64,000 nucleotides of DNA from Lewinellaceae bacterium (GTDB taxonomy: Bacteria > Bacteroidota > Bacteroidia > Chitinophagales > Saprospiraceae), in assembly GCA_016716135.1 (NCBI GenBank), contig JADJWX010000004.1, positions 62,001 to 126,000 of the forward strand, read 5' to 3'. Position numbers and translations under genes: made by a program. Shown here piece after piece: positions 1 to 10,944 of this stretch (position 1 is its first letter; each line of letters begins with the position of its first letter). The notes beneath the pieces were generated by a model that saw only the letters and a list, made by a program, of their open reading frames with translations, was not told where the DNA came from and ran no database searches.

Positions 1-3000
1 TGTACATAACTGCCGGTGTTCATTTTACGAATAAAATAGCTGGCGCCGGAGGACTTAAGCACCATTTTTACCTCATACCAGGTATTTTGTGAGAAGCCAC
101 CGGGAACAGAACCGGCAAAATTGCCCCTGTTGTTATTCTCTTCGTAAATATTCAGAGCGGTGCCGCTAAATTGAAGGGCATACTGGTAGTCAAAATACGT
201 ATTTGTAGTATTGCCGGTACTGTTGCCATGCCAGCCGATCCGGGTGGTTCCGCCCGAGGGATGGTAAAATTTGAAGTAAAATTCCTTGCCCGCTACGCGG
301 CTGAAGGTTTGGTTCGTTCGGATCCGTTTATTCCAGGAACCGTTCCCTGTAACACTCAACTCGTCATTTTGTACGTATGCGCCGCTATTGTTGTCAATGA
401 CGAACAAGGTGGTCGAAAGCGTCGTCCCGTCGAAGCCGTGATTTAATTCCGTTCCGGAAAACTGATACGGCGCCAAACCGCCCGTTGGAATAAGCACCAC
501 CTGCCCGTCGCAGGTGTTCGGCGCACAGGAGCTGATATCGGTCACATTGCCGCCCAGGCTGAGTTCCGGTGTAATGGTCAGGGGCAGGCTTACCACATCA
601 GTACAACTGTTTGCATCGGTAACCGTAACCATGGCAGTATAAGCGCCGTCCGCGGTATAGGTATGCGTCGTCGTTTGGCCGCTGCCGGTTTGGCTGTCGC
701 CAAAATCCCAGGCATAGGTCAGGCCGGAGCCGCTGCCGCCGGCTGTAAACCCGACAGGTTCATTGATGCATTTCGTGGTTGTGATACTGGCATTGGCATT
801 GATGTCCGGAAGGCTGCTCACTACCACCGAATTGAACGCCCGGCAATTGGCTGCGTCAACGATGGTGACATGGTAAGTCCCCGCCTGCAAGCCGGTCACG
901 GTAGCCGTAGTGGCGTTGTTGCTCCAGGTATACATCAGCGGCGCCAGCGCGCCGGTGGTGCTCACCGAAACCTCGCCGTCAGTCGCCTCGAAACAGATGA
1001 GGTCACCGGTCGTACTCGAGCTGAAATTGTAGGAAGCGGGTTGCATCAGTGTGGCAGAAGCCGTCGCACTGCAGCCTGCGTCGTCGGTGACCGTGACGCT
1101 GTACGTACCCTGCGCCAGGTTATTCAGCGTTTGCAGGGTGGAAAGTGTATTCCATTTATAAGCATAGGGCATCACGCCGCCGGTAACGTCAGCCGTGACG
1201 GAGCCGTTATTGGGCGTGGGGCAAGTCGGGTTGGTTACGTCGATGGTAACAGTCAGGTCGGAAACATTGACAAAGGTCCAGCCGCTGTTATTGCCCTGGT
1301 CAATAGATTGATTCGCCGTAAAAGTGGCGCCACCGGTAGCTGTATTGTCCTCCAATTCAATAAAACTTGAATTAACGGTCCCCGCAGCCTGGCTGAAGGT
1401 CGCCGGCGCCCCTGGCGTCGTAGCATTGATCGTCAGGCCTTTGGTGCAAGTACCCGTGGCGACCAGGTTGGTTGTGGTTTGGGTACTGCCCGACTCCAGC
1501 GACAGCGTTGTGCCCGGCTCTACCGTCAGTGTATTGAAGGTGTTGGAGCCCGTGAGGATGCCCGTCATCGTGGAGAGCGTATGGAACCGCACGTTGTGGT
1601 AGCTTTGGTCGCCACCAAAGAAATCCGAACTGCCGCCCTCGCTTTGCACAATGATCTCGCTGGTGCCGGCATCCAGGGTCAGGCCGGTAGCATCCTGCAC
1701 ATCCCATTTGCCGTCGGTGATCGTCACCTTGGAAGCGCCCAGTGTGAGGTCGCGTGTTTCGGTACCGACTGCGTTGAACTCCGTCGTTTTTACGGCATAG
1801 CCCTGCGTTTCAAATCCGCCTTTCGCCAGTTCAATGCTGTTGCTCACCGTCAGGGTGCTTGCCAGTTTGTGGCTGCTGCCGTTATCGGCATTTACCGTGG
1901 CATCCGTCAGCGTTTTTCCCTGCGTATTGATCGTATAATCAAATCCATCCGCAGCCGTGAAGTTCCAGGAGCCGGTCCAGTTCTGATTCATGTAGGGCGA
2001 CAACAGGAGATTGCCGAAAATATTCAGATCGACGACCGAACCCGTAAACGTTGGACTGAACAGGGCGGAAAGCCAGTTCATGTTGCGGCACTCGCCGACG
2101 ATGTCCAGGTTGACCGTTTGGCCTGTCGTGGTAAAGGAGTTGGCATCAAAATAAACATTATCGGAAAAAGAGGGCACTTGCAAGTGGAACACACTTCCGC
2201 CGGAAGAGGTCGCCCAGTGCGTGCCGAATTCCGACCAGTTTCCGGAGTCGCCAACCCAGTAATAGCCTACGCAGCCTACGCCAAAAGTGATTCCGGAATT
2301 GTTGCCCAAATCAATACCATTCACGCCGGCCTGATAGGTTGCGCCGCCGGTTGCATTGATATCCCGGATCCAGACGTAATCGAAACAGAGTTCGCCCGAG
2401 GCCTTGTAAAGTATAGCCTGCGAGCCGGTCAAGGTGGAATTCACCAGGATAGGCGTGCTACCGGTGCCCAGAATTTGCACGTCGCCCGTGAAGGTCTGGG
2501 TTTTGGTTGCCCCGAACCGAAGCCGGGTATTCCGGCCGACAGATACGAAACTGCCAAAGGTATTGTTTTGCAGGAAACTGATCTCCGGCCCCTGCACATT
2601 CAGCGAAAGGATCACGAAGCTGTTGAAGGTATTCGTTCCTGTGACCTGAATTTGAGGAATGGAGGCAGTATTGCCATAGTCCATATTCAGGGTGAAGCCG
2701 GCATAGGTACTGTTGTCGTTCACATTAATATCCCGGCGCCCGATCATGTTGAAACTGACCTCGCCCACGGAATTATTTCCATAAAAATAAATATTACGGG
2801 TATTGGAGCCAGTGTACAGGTGGCAGACCTTCAAGTCATTGTAGTTGAGGTTGCCGCCGCGGAAATACTGGTCTTCGTTCTGATCGGTCTCCAGCATGAG
2901 TACCGCGCCGCCCATTATGAGGGTAGTATTGGTTGCGTTGGCATACCATTCCCTGCGCACCCGCACCGTATCAGTGCCGGTAAAGTCGAGCAGTTTTAAA

Positions 3001-6000
3001 TCCGTGTAGTTGAAATTCAGGCTGTACCCAAAATCAGCGGCATAACCGTCGGAATAAAACTTGCCCCGCCGGAAATACGTGGTGACACCGGTTGCCGAGG
3101 AGAAATCGCTGAGCAGAGTCCAGCTGGCATTGGCATCCCCGTAAAACGTAACCGTCCCGAGAAAAGACTTTCCGGCAAGGTCCAGCGTGTAATTCCCGGC
3201 CGGCGGGTACAGGTAGGTCGCCGCCGTGTGGTTCCAGGTCATCCCGGAGAAAAAGGTCACCGAACCGTTCAGGTACAGGTTGCCGTTTTGGTTCCAGGTC
3301 ATGGCGCTGTTGATGAACAGGTCGCCGCCGACGGTAAGTTGGTTGGAGCCGTTGAAATTGGGCGTATAGGCCACATTGTTCCAGATCATGTTGTTGCAGG
3401 TGCCGGTTGTATTCAGGTTTACCGTCTGCCCGGCACCGGTAAAGGAGGCCGCATCGAATACCACATCGTCTTTGGATTCGGGAATGATGCAGCCGTTGCC
3501 GGGGCCACCGCTGGTAAACGACCAGTGGTTGGCATCGCTCCAGTTGCCGCTGCCGCCCACCCAGAACAGGGTGATCGGTTGAATGGGGATGTAATTCCAG
3601 CCGTTAACCGTACCGGAAACCGTCGTATTGGAAGCGTTAAAAGTGGCGCCGCCCTGTACGGTGTGATTTTGCAGGGTAATCCACTCGGTACTCACCGTGC
3701 CGGAGGCCTGGGAGATGACAGAGGTCGTGCTGTTAGCCCCTCTTATTCTTGATTGTTCCAAACAGCTACTCCGGGGTAAAAAATTGCTGGTCGTCAGGGT
3801 TCGGCCTGAATAGAAGTACAGGTCAAAACCATTGGGCAGATCAAACGTATTGAAGGTATTGTTGCTTTGCGCCTCCAGGTATACATTACCTGTGCCAAAG
3901 GTTTCTACGACAAAATTGTTGAAGGTATGCGGCCCGTTAAAGAAATAGATAGCAGGCTGGCTGCTTCCATAGAAATCAATATCCGCATTCCGGAAGTCGT
4001 TTGATCCGTAGAAATACAACTGCCGGGCGCCGGAACCGGTGTAGTTAAAGCGGATATCCAGATCGCGGATGGTATTGTTGTTATAAAAAAAGATACTTCG
4101 GGTACTGGAAGTGGCATAATGATGCCGCCCCACTACATCGTGGTACGTTTTATTACCGCCATAAAAATACAGATCATTATTTACGCTCGTTTCCAATAAA
4201 ATAGTGGCATTTCCGGCTGTGACGCTTGTGTTGGCATTGGTTGAAACGTACCATCGGTACCGCACCCGCAAGGTGTCGGTTCCGGTCAGGTCGATCAAAC
4301 GCGCATCGCTTCCACTGTAGGCATTGAATTCATACCCGGCATCCACTCCGTAACCGCCCGTCACAAAGCTGCCTTCGTACAAGTTCGTGATGTAATTTGT
4401 ATGCATCTTAAAATCGCCGGAAAGCGTCCACTTCGGCCCGGAACCGGAGGTTTTGGCATCAAAATAGACCGACCGGGCCAGGGTTTTACCACCCAGGTTG
4501 ACCAGGTTATTGGTTGAGTCAGAATAAAAATAGATTTCATAGGACGATTGGTTCAGCGTCATGCTGTTGCTCAGAATAAAATCGCCCCGGGCATACAGGG
4601 TTTGGTAGTGGTTCCAATTCACCGTGCCCAATACGCGCAAGTCGCCCAGTATATCCAGTTGGTAATTACAGTAGAAGGTCGGGTTGAGGGTCACGCCGCT
4701 TGTCCAGGTCATGTTGCGGCACATCCTATTACCGTTCAGGTAAACCGTTTGTCCGGTACCGGTAAACGAATTGACGTCGAAGACCACATCGTCCTGATCG
4801 GTGGGTAAACAGCCCGAGGGCGCGCCGCCGCTGGTGAGCGACCAGTGGTTGAGGTCGTTCCAGTTGCCGGTGCCGCCCACCCAGTAATAGGTGATTGGCG
4901 TTGGCGGCACAACGGTCCAGCCGGTATTGCCTGTATTGGTGCCGATATTGGAGACGTTCCAGGTGGCTCCGCCCTGCGCCCAAATGCGGGTCAGGTTGAC
5001 AAAATTTATGCTATTTGTTCCGGCTGCATCCGACAGCCTGGCCTGGGTGCTGCTGGTTGAAAAGATATCGATAAAATTTGTACACAAGCCGGTAGCGATC
5101 AGGGCTTCGAGGGTTTGCGTCTGTCCGCCGCCGAAATAAATGTCCATCCCATAGTGTAATTCCAGGGTATCGATCGTATTGCTGTTGTACAAATACACCC
5201 TCGGCTGAGCCGTTGGGCAATTAAACCGCATACTGTTCATGGTGTGATTGTCATACACATAGAAATAAGGGGTGTATGTGGTGCTGCTCAGGTGGTTTAC
5301 GTAGACATTCCGGCTGGTGTAGGGGTCTTGCCAGTACAGCTGCTGATTCCCGTAAATATTAAAGTAGATATCGCGGCAGACCGTGTTATTATCGTACAGA
5401 TAGATGTAATGGGAGCCACTGGTGCGCAGCGCGTCAATAATCACATCGTTATAGGTTTTGCCGCCGCCATAGAAGTACATGTAGTTGTTAAAATTACTTG
5501 GCTGGCGCATGTACAGGACGGCGTCGCCCATGGTCAAGGAAGCGTTATTGTTATTCAGCATCCGCCATTCCCGAACCACCCGCACGGTGTCTGTTCCGGT
5601 AAAATCGAGCACTTTTGGATAGTTGTCGCTTGCATACAATCCGACACCAAAATCGACCTCGAAACCGCCGGAAATAAACGTAGCATCATTAAAGTAGACC
5701 AGGTAATTCTGCGCAATCACAAAATCGGAGGCAAGCGTCCAGGCGCCGGTACTGCTGCTGCCCGGATTGTCAAAATAAACGGTATGGTTCAGGGTCTTTC
5801 CGGCCAAATTGATGGTATTGCCCGAAGTCGTGCCACTGAAATACAGTGTTCCGGACTGGCTCCAGTTCATGCCGCTGTTCAGGGTAATGGATTGCCGCAG
5901 GGTAAGCGAACTGCTGAGTTGCCAATCCATCGCACCCAAAACAACAAGATTGCCGTTGATAATGAGTGTTTGATTGCCTATGAAATTCGGACTGGCGTTT

Positions 6001-9000
6001 ACATCGGCCGTCCAGGTCATATTGACAATTTCAGCCGGAAAATCGAGCGTGACGGTTTGATTACTACCGGGAAAGGAATTGATATCGAAAATAACATTAT
6101 CAATCTTCGAAGGAATACAGCCTGCCGCGCTGCCGCCGCTGGTTAGCGACCAGTGGTTGGGGTCGCTCCAGTTGCCGGCGCCGTCTATCCAGTAGTACGT
6201 TTGGGCGCCCAGGCTGGTAAAGTTCCAACCGCTGTTATTTCCGTCGTCGAGCACGTTGGTCGCATTCCAGGTGGCGCCGCCAGTTGCCACCATATCTTTT
6301 AAAGAAACATAGTCCAGGTTGTTTGTTCCGGCAGCATCTGTCAGGGTCGCCTGGCTGCCGGCATTGGTTGAAGCAATGTCGATAAAACGGTAGCACAGGC
6401 CGGTAGCGATCAAGGCCTCCAGGGTTTGCGTTTGCCCGCTTCCGAAATAGACATCCATGCCGTGGTACAATTCCAGCGTGTCGATCGTATTGCTGTTGTA
6501 TAAGTATAGTCTCGGCTGAACGGAAGGCGAAACAAACCGGAGGCTGTTCATGGTATGATTACCATAAATCTGAATACTCGGGGCATTATAGATAGAAGAA
6601 TTGGTATAATTCACATGCACATTTCGGCTTGTAAACCCTGTTTGCCAATACACACTTTGATTTCCTGCAGTATTAAAATAAATATCGCGGCAAACGGTAC
6701 CATTATCAAATAAATTTACGGAGTGCGAACCGGAAGTGTGTAAGGCATTAATAACAACATCCTGATAGGTTTTTCCACCGCCGTAAAAGTTCATGGTGCT
6801 ATTGCTGAAGTCAGGCTGATGCAATAGCAAAACAGCCGTACCCATAGTCAGATTGGTTCCGGACCACATAGACCATTCCCGTCTAACGCGGACGGTGTCT
6901 GTGCCCGTAAAATCGAGCACCTTGGGTTCACCCCCGTTGGCATACAGGGCATAGCCAAAATCTACTGCATAGCCATTGGAAATAAAGGTTGCATCATAGA
7001 TCCGGGTATAATAATTCTGTTCCACAGTATAGTCGGAAGCAAGGGTCCAGGCGCCGGTTGCGCTGTTTCCTGTATTGTCAAAAAACACGGTTCGAAAGGC
7101 CTTTCCGGCCATATCAATCGTATGCCCGGCTGTCGTGCCGCTGAAATAGACGGTTCCGGTTTGGCTCCAGTTCATGGCATTGTTCAGCGCTATGGACTGG
7201 CGCAGGGTAAGTGAACCGCTCAGGTTCCAGTCCATATTCCCCTCGACGTTCAGGTCGCCGTTTACCGTAAGAGCATAACTACTGATGCTGTTGAAATTCG
7301 GACTGCCGTTCACATCCGCTGTCCAGGTCATGTTTTTTATTTCGGCAGCGGTGTTAAGGGTCACGGTTTGGTTGCTGCCGGGGAAGGAATTGACATCAAA
7401 TACCACATTATCGTACTGGATGGGATAACATCCGGCGGAGCTGCCGCCGCTGCTCAGCGACCAATGCGCCGGATCGTTCCAGTTGCCGGTCCCGCCGATC
7501 CAGTAATAGGTTTGCGACACTTCAATGTAATTCCAGCCGGTATTGTTGATATCGCTGAGCACATTGGTAACATTCCAGGTGGCGCCGCCCTGCGCCCAGA
7601 TATCGCGTAGCGTAACCAGTTCCAGGTTGTTGGTTCCGGCCGCATCTGACAGCCTGGCCTGGGAACCGGCACTGGTTGAAGCCAGGTCGATCGGGCGGGT
7701 GCACAGCCCATCGGCGATAAGGGCCTCCAGGGTTTGGGTTTGGTTGTAGGCAAAATAGGCGTTCATGCCGTGATGCAACTCCAGCGTATCGATCGTATTG
7801 GCAGTATTCAAATACAGCTGCGTTTGGACATAAGGCGTCGCAAACCGGAGGCTGTTCATGGTTTGGCTGGCGCCCACCTGAAAAGTGGGAAAATAACCTG
7901 TATTAGTGCTCAGATAATCCACATAGGTATTGCGGCTGGTATAGCTGTTCAGCCAATACACCGCTTGATTGCCGGAAATGTTGAAATAAACATCCCGGCA
8001 AACCGTAGCATGATCGTACAAATAGATATAGTGTGATCCGTTGGTGCGTTCTGCATCAATAACCACATCGTGATAGGTTTTGCCGCCGCCATAGAAGTAC
8101 ATGTAGTTATTGTAGTTAAAGGGCTGGCGCATCAGCAACACGGCATTGCCCATCGTTAAGGTCGCATTGGCGCCGTTCAGCATCCGCCATTCCCGCTGTA
8201 CCCGGACGGTATCCGTTCCGGTAAAATCCAGGACTTTGGGGGTATTATCCTGGGCGTACAAATAATCCCCGAAATCCACATCGTAACCGTCCGAAATAAA
8301 GGTGGCGTCATAGATGCGGGTGTAATATCCCTGTGCTACAGTAAAATTGGAAGCAAGCGTCCAAGCCCCGGCTGCGGTGTTGCCGACATTGTCAAAAAAG
8401 ACGGTTCGAAAGGATTTTCCAGCCATATCAATCGTATGCCCGGCCGTGGTGCCGCTGAAGTAAACGATTCCGGTTTGGCTCCAGTTCATGGCATTATTCA
8501 GGGTAATGGATTGGCGCAGGTAGATGGAACTGAACAGGTTCCAGTCCATGTTGCCGGCTACGGTCAGATCGCCATTTACGGTGAGCGTGTAGCTACTACT
8601 ATTAGTATTAAAATTCGGGCTGGCGTTTACATCCGCCGTCCAGGTCATGTTGTTCACCTCAGCTGTGGTATTCAGCGTTACGGTCTGGTTGCTGCCCGGG
8701 AATGCGTTGACATCAAACACCACATTATCCACGGCCGTAGGCGTACAACCAGCCGCACTGCCGCCGCTGGTCAATGACCAGCGCGTCGGGTCGTTCCAGT
8801 TGCCGGAGCCGCCGATCCAATAGTACGTGCGTGTAGTCGGCGGTACAATGGTAATTCCCGTAAGGCCGGTATACGACTGCACATCTGTGGCCGTCCAGGT
8901 AGCGCCGCTGAAGTTCAGGCGTTCCAGCCGGACATATTCCAGGTTGTTGGCGCCGCCGTCGGTATCCACGATCGAAGCATTCGGGGTGGAGTTGCCATAA

Positions 9001-10589
9001 ATGTAGGTCACCTGTTGGCAGTTCCCGTTCGACACCAGCCCGGTCAGCGACTGGGTCCGGCTTTGGTAAATCCGCCAGTACATTCCCGGCGCCAGGCTGA
9101 CATTTCCGAAGGTATTGTTGTTGTCGCAATACAGGCGGGGCAGTTGGCCGGCGGCGCTGATCGTAAAATTGCCGAAGGTGTTGATCCCGTAAATGAGATT
9201 TTCGTTGAGACTTACGTTTTCAATCCTGGTGTACGCAAGCGATACATTTCCAAAGGTGTTGCTGGTGTTTTCCAGGTAAATTCTCGACCGGTTGTTGAAG
9301 GTGATGGACATATCGCCGTACGTCGTGTTGTTGTCGCGAAACCGGATGTAATACGACGAAGTTGAATTATTCAAGTGGTCGATCACGACATTGCCGAAGG
9401 TTTTGCCGCCACCCTCTATAATTTGTTCTATGGCGCCTGTAGTACGCAGGAGCAGCACTGCGCTCCCCATGGTCAGCACGGTACTCGCACTGGTATTCAA
9501 GCGGTATTGGTATTGCACCCGCACGGTGTCGGTGCCGGTATAATCCAGCGTGCGCACCGTACCCCCGTCGTCGCCGTCGAAATATTGGCCGTAGTCCACT
9601 TCATGGCCGTTCGAGCGAAAAATGCCGGTGTAGTGATCGGTAGTGCCGGTCGCTTTAAAGTCGTCCTGCAGGATCCATTCGCCGCCGGCACCGTCGAAGC
9701 GCACATTCGTGAAGGACTTGCCTGCGCTGGTTATGGTTTTGCCGGTAGTAGTGGCGTTAAAAATCACTGTACTCAATTGGTTGAAGGTACAGGCGGCATT
9801 CAGGGTCAGACTCCCGCCAACCGTCAGGGTGTTTGAGTGGGTATAGTTTGTTGCGCCGTTGACAATAGAAAAATTGCCGCCTACCGACACGGCGCCGCTA
9901 CCGGGGTTAAAAGCGAACGGCGCATTATCCATCAGGAAATCACCCGCCACATCAATCGAAGCACTACTGGCCGAGAAACTGGCCGGCGTCAGATTTTGCA
10001 TCGTGAAATTGCCCCCCACGATCAGCGAACCGCTGGTCCGGAAAAAGGACATGGAATTGTTTGCCAGGGTTAAATTGCCGTCAACCGAAAAGACCCCTCC
10101 GGATTTATTGAAACTCATATCGACGCCATCCACCAGGAAGTCGCCGGAAACCAACAAGTTCCCATTGGCATGCGTATAGGTAAACACCCCGCCGGACACC
10201 TGGAAATTACCATCGACATTCAGGTTGAACCCGGATGCCACAAAACCGGGATTATTGGTCACCCCGTCCCAGGTAAAATCCATGCAATATGCCTCCTGGT
10301 TGACTGTAACCGTTTGGCCTGCCCCCGTAAAGGAGTTGGCATCGAAAACAACATCGTCCAAAATACTTGGAACAATGGTGTGCTTGGTGGTACCGCCTGA
10401 GGTGGTGGCCCAGTGGGACAAGTCATTCCAGACACCACTGCCTTCGACCCAATAATAGGTATTTTGAGCATCAAGCAGGTTACAACACCCGATCAATCCT
10501 GTCACAAGTACGATGCGGGTTAATTGCAGCGGAAGCAACCGAAAAAAACAAGCTGTCAACCGGGAACTTTCTGGATAAACACTTTTCAT
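1..10589 (-). CDS. Giant secreted repeat adhesin (3' end outside window)
   Basis: One minus-strand frame starts at the ATG at 10587-10589 and stays open to the window edge, at least 3529 codons; the true C-terminus lies beyond base 1. An N-terminal hydrophobic stretch (about residues 18-42, ending near NLLDAQ) looks like a signal peptide. Seven copies of a unit opening with YYW(V/I)GGSGNW follow, each about 436 residues and full of short beta-type motifs such as DVVFDANSF and GQTVTLN. After the last unit, at about 480-1300, come SprB-like modules (GTYSVTVTDDAGCSA) and one PKD domain (TYAWDFGDS). Next to the window edge is a concanavalin A/LamG-like stretch. Such proteins are typically secreted by the type IX system and act in adhesion or gliding, but no sorting domain is visible because the end is missing. 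Frame checks near 56, 708, 2256 and 10449 agree. Exact function is inferred. Confidence 0.85.
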   Translation of the reverse strand, partial: MKSVYPESSRLTACFFRLLPLQLTRIVLVTGLIGCCNLLDAQNTYYWVEGSGVWNDLSHWATTSGGTTKHTIVPSILDDVVFDANSFTGAGQTVTVNQEAYCMDFTWDGVTNNPGFVASGFNLNVDGNFQVSGGVFTYTHANGNLLVSGDFLVDGVDMSFNKSGGVFSVDGNLTLANNSMSFFRTSGSLIVGGNFTMQNLTPASFSASSASIDVAGDFLMDNAPFAFNPGSGAVSVGGNFSIVNGATNYTHSNTLTVGGSLTLNAACTFNQLSTVIFNATTTGKTITSAGKSFTNVRFDGAGGEWILQDDFKATGTTDHYTGIFRSNGHEVDYGQYFDGDDGGTVRTLDYTGTDTVRVQYQYRLNTSASTVLTMGSAVLLLRTTGAIEQIIEGGGKTFGNVVIDHLNNSTSSYYIRFRDNNTTYGDMSITFNNRSRIYLENTSNTFGNVSLAYTRIENVSLNENLIYGINTFGNFTISAAGQLPRLYCDNNNTFGNVSLAPGMYWRIYQSRTQSLTGLVSNGNCQQVTYIYGNSTPNASIVDTDGGANNLEYVRLERLNFSGATWTATDVQSYTGLTGITIVPPTTRTYYWIGGSGNWNDPTRWSLTSGGSAAGCTPTAVDNVVFDVNAFPGSNQTVTLNTTAEVNNMTWTADVNASPNFNTNSSSYTLTVNGDLTVAGNMDWNLFSSIYLRQSITLNNAMNWSQTGIVYFSGTTAGHTIDMAGKSFRTVFFDNVGNTAAGAWTLASNFTVAQGYYTRIYDATFISDGYDVDFGDYLYAQDNTPKVLDFTGTDTVRVQREWRMLNGANATLTMGNAVLLMRQPFNYNNYMYFYGGGKTYHDVVIDAERTNGSHYIYLYDHATVCRDVYFNISGNQAVYWLNSYTSRNTYVDYLSTNTGYFPTFQVGASQTMNSLRFATPYVQTQLYLNTANTIDTLELHHGMNAYFAYNQTQTLEALIADGLCTRPIDLASTSAGSQARLSDAAGTNNLELVTLRDIWAQGGATWNVTNVLSDINNTGWNYIEVSQTYYWIGGTGNWNDPAHWSLSSGGSSAGCYPIQYDNVVFDVNSFPGSNQTVTLNTAAEIKNMTWTADVNGSPNFNSISSYALTVNGDLNVEGNMDWNLSGSLTLRQSIALNNAMNWSQTGTVYFSGTTAGHTIDMAGKAFRTVFFDNTGNSATGAWTLASDYTVEQNYYTRIYDATFISNGYAVDFGYALYANGGEPKVLDFTGTDTVRVRREWSMWSGTNLTMGTAVLLLHQPDFSNSTMNFYGGGKTYQDVVINALHTSGSHSVNLFDNGTVCRDIYFNTAGNQSVYWQTGFTSRNVHVNYTNSSIYNAPSIQIYGNHTMNSLRFVSPSVQPRLYLYNSNTIDTLELYHGMDVYFGSGQTQTLEALIATGLCYRFIDIASTNAGSQATLTDAAGTNNLDYVSLKDMVATGGATWNATNVLDDGNNSGWNFTSLGAQTYYWIDGAGNWSDPNHWSLTSGGSAAGCIPSKIDNVIFDINSFPGSNQTVTLDFPAEIVNMTWTADVNASPNFIGNQTLIINGNLVVLGAMDWQLSSSLTLRQSITLNSGMNWSQSGTLYFSGTTSGNTINLAGKTLNHTVYFDNPGSSSTGAWTLASDFVIAQNYLVYFNDATFISGGFEVDFGVGLYASDNYPKVLDFTGTDTVRVVREWRMLNNNNASLTMGDAVLYMRQPSNFNNYMYFYGGGKTYNDVIIDALRTSGSHYIYLYDNNTVCRDIYFNIYGNQQLYWQDPYTSRNVYVNHLSSTTYTPYFYVYDNHTMNSMRFNCPTAQPRVYLYNSNTIDTLELHYGMDIYFGGGQTQTLEALIATGLCTNFIDIFSTSSTQARLSDAAGTNSINFVNLTRIWAQGGATWNVSNIGTNTGNTGWTVVPPTPITYYWVGGTGNWNDLNHWSLTSGGAPSGCLPTDQDDVVFDVNSFTGTGQTVYLNGNRMCRNMTWTSGVTLNPTFYCNYQLDILGDLRVLGTVNWNHYQTLYARGDFILSNSMTLNQSSYEIYFYSDSTNNLVNLGGKTLARSVYFDAKTSGSGPKWTLSGDFKMHTNYITNLYEGSFVTGGYGVDAGYEFNAYSGSDARLIDLTGTDTLRVRYRWYVSTNANTSVTAGNATILLETSVNNDLYFYGGNKTYHDVVGRHHYATSSTRSIFFYNNNTIRDLDIRFNYTGSGARQLYFYGSNDFRNADIDFYGSSQPAIYFFNGPHTFNNFVVETFGTGNVYLEAQSNNTFNTFDLPNGFDLYFYSGRTLTTSNFLPRSSCLEQSRIRGANSTTSVISQASGTVSTEWITLQNHTVQGGATFNASNTTVSGTVNGWNYIPIQPITLFWVGGSGNWSDANHWSFTSGGPGNGCIIPESKDDVVFDAASFTGAGQTVNLNTTGTCNNMIWNNVAYTPNFNGSNQLTVGGDLFINSAMTWNQNGNLYLNGSVTFFSGMTWNHTAATYLYPPAGNYTLDLAGKSFLGTVTFYGDANASWTLLSDFSSATGVTTYFRRGKFYSDGYAADFGYSLNFNYTDLKLLDFTGTDTVRVRREWYANATNTTLIMGGAVLMLETDQNEDQYFRGGNLNYNDLKVCHLYTGSNTRNIYFYGNNSVGEVSFNMIGRRDINVNDNSTYAGFTLNMDYGNTASIPQIQVTGTNTFNSFVILSLNVQGPEISFLQNNTFGSFVSVGRNTRLRFGATKTQTFTGDVQILGTGSTPILVNSTLTGSQAILYKASGELCFDYVWIRDINATGGATYQAGVNGIDLGNNSGITFGVGCVGYYWVGDSGNWSEFGTHWATSSGGSVFHLQVPSFSDNVYFDANSFTTTGQTVNLDIVGECRNMNWLSALFSPTFTGSVVDLNIFGNLLLSPYMNQNWTGSWNFTAADGFDYTINTQGKTLTDATVNADNGSSHKLASTLTVSNSIELAKGGFETQGYAVKTTEFNAVGTETRDLTLGASKVTITDGKWDVQDATGLTLDAGTSEIIVQSEGGSSDFFGGDQSYHNVRFHTLSTMTGILTGSNTFNTLTVEPGTTLSLESGSTQTTTNLVATGTCTKGLTINATTPGAPATFSQAAGTVNSSFIELEDNTATGGATFTANQSIDQGNNSGWTFVNVSDLTVTIDVTNPTCPTPNNGSVTADVTGGVMPYAYKWNTLSTLQTLNNLAQGTYSVTVTDDAGCSATASATLMQPASYNFSSSTTGDLICFEATDGEVSVSTTGALAPLMYTWSNNATTATVTGLQAGTYHVTIVDAANCRAFNSVVVSSLPDINANASITTTKCINEPVGFTAGGSGSGLTYAWDFGDSQTGSGQTTTHTYTADGAYTAMVTVTDANSCTDVVSLPLTITPELSLGGNVTDISSCAPNTCDGQVVLIPTGGLAPYQFSGTELNHGFDGTTLSTTLFVIDNNSGAYVQNDELSVTGNGSWNKRIRTNQTFSRVAGKEFYFKFYHPSGGTTRIGWHGNSTGNTTNTYFDYQYALQFSGTALNIYEENNNRGNFAGSVPGGFSQNTWYEVKMVLKSSGASYFIRKMNTGSYV
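2250..10460 (-). repeat. Seven tandem adhesin units of about 1.31 kb
   Basis: The tryptophan codon of the unit-opening motif YYW lies at 10449, 8817, 7500, 6189, 4881, 3561 and 2256. The spacings are 1632, 1317, 1311, 1308, 1320 and 1305 bp, all multiples of three. Each unit begins with a Trp/Gly-rich motif ending in HWSLTSGG, followed by NVVFDVNSFPGSNQTVTLN, then Asn/Tyr-rich beta-type sequence. The units starting at 8817, 7500 and 6189 are the most alike. The first unit is longer and more divergent. Confidence 0.85.
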
Positions 10590-10944
10590 AAGACAACAAT
10601 TAAATCATGATTATTAAACTGCCATTGTCCGGGGCTTAACAAGCCACAGACTGAAAACCGAAACACAACGAGGCAGGCCACCTGGCTACCGCCAGGTCGT
10701 CATCTTCAGGAAAATATAAAATTGAAATGCCCGCTAAACACGGGTAAAAGGAGAGCGAAATTACAGATGGCTTACGCCGGATCATTTGCCGCTCATGAGT
10801 ATACGGATTAAATTCTGGATTAAAACCGGATTAAAAAAACCTGCGCCAAATTTCAAGTCTTATCTCTAAACGCAACGTCTATTCAAACCTAAATATCGGG
10901 TTTCCAGAGCTTAAAATTGGGGCCACCGGTACACCGCCGACAGC
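10590..10944. other. Intergenic region upstream of the adhesin
   Basis: This 355-bp gap separates the AraC-type gene from the adhesin, both on the minus strand. It should carry the adhesin promoter and leader. A small perfect hairpin (7-bp arms ACCTGGC/GCCAGGT, 4-base loop) lies at 10680-10697, about 90 bp before the adhesin start. I found no convincing TTTG/TAnnTTTG promoter pair. The part at 10800-10900 is AT-rich. Confidence 0.5.

Noticed and set aside
663..9836. Long plus-strand frames, such as 1479-2999 and 5244-6146
   Set aside because: They lie antisense to the continuous adhesin frame; their products have no family motifs, and the reverse strand reads clear repeat units.
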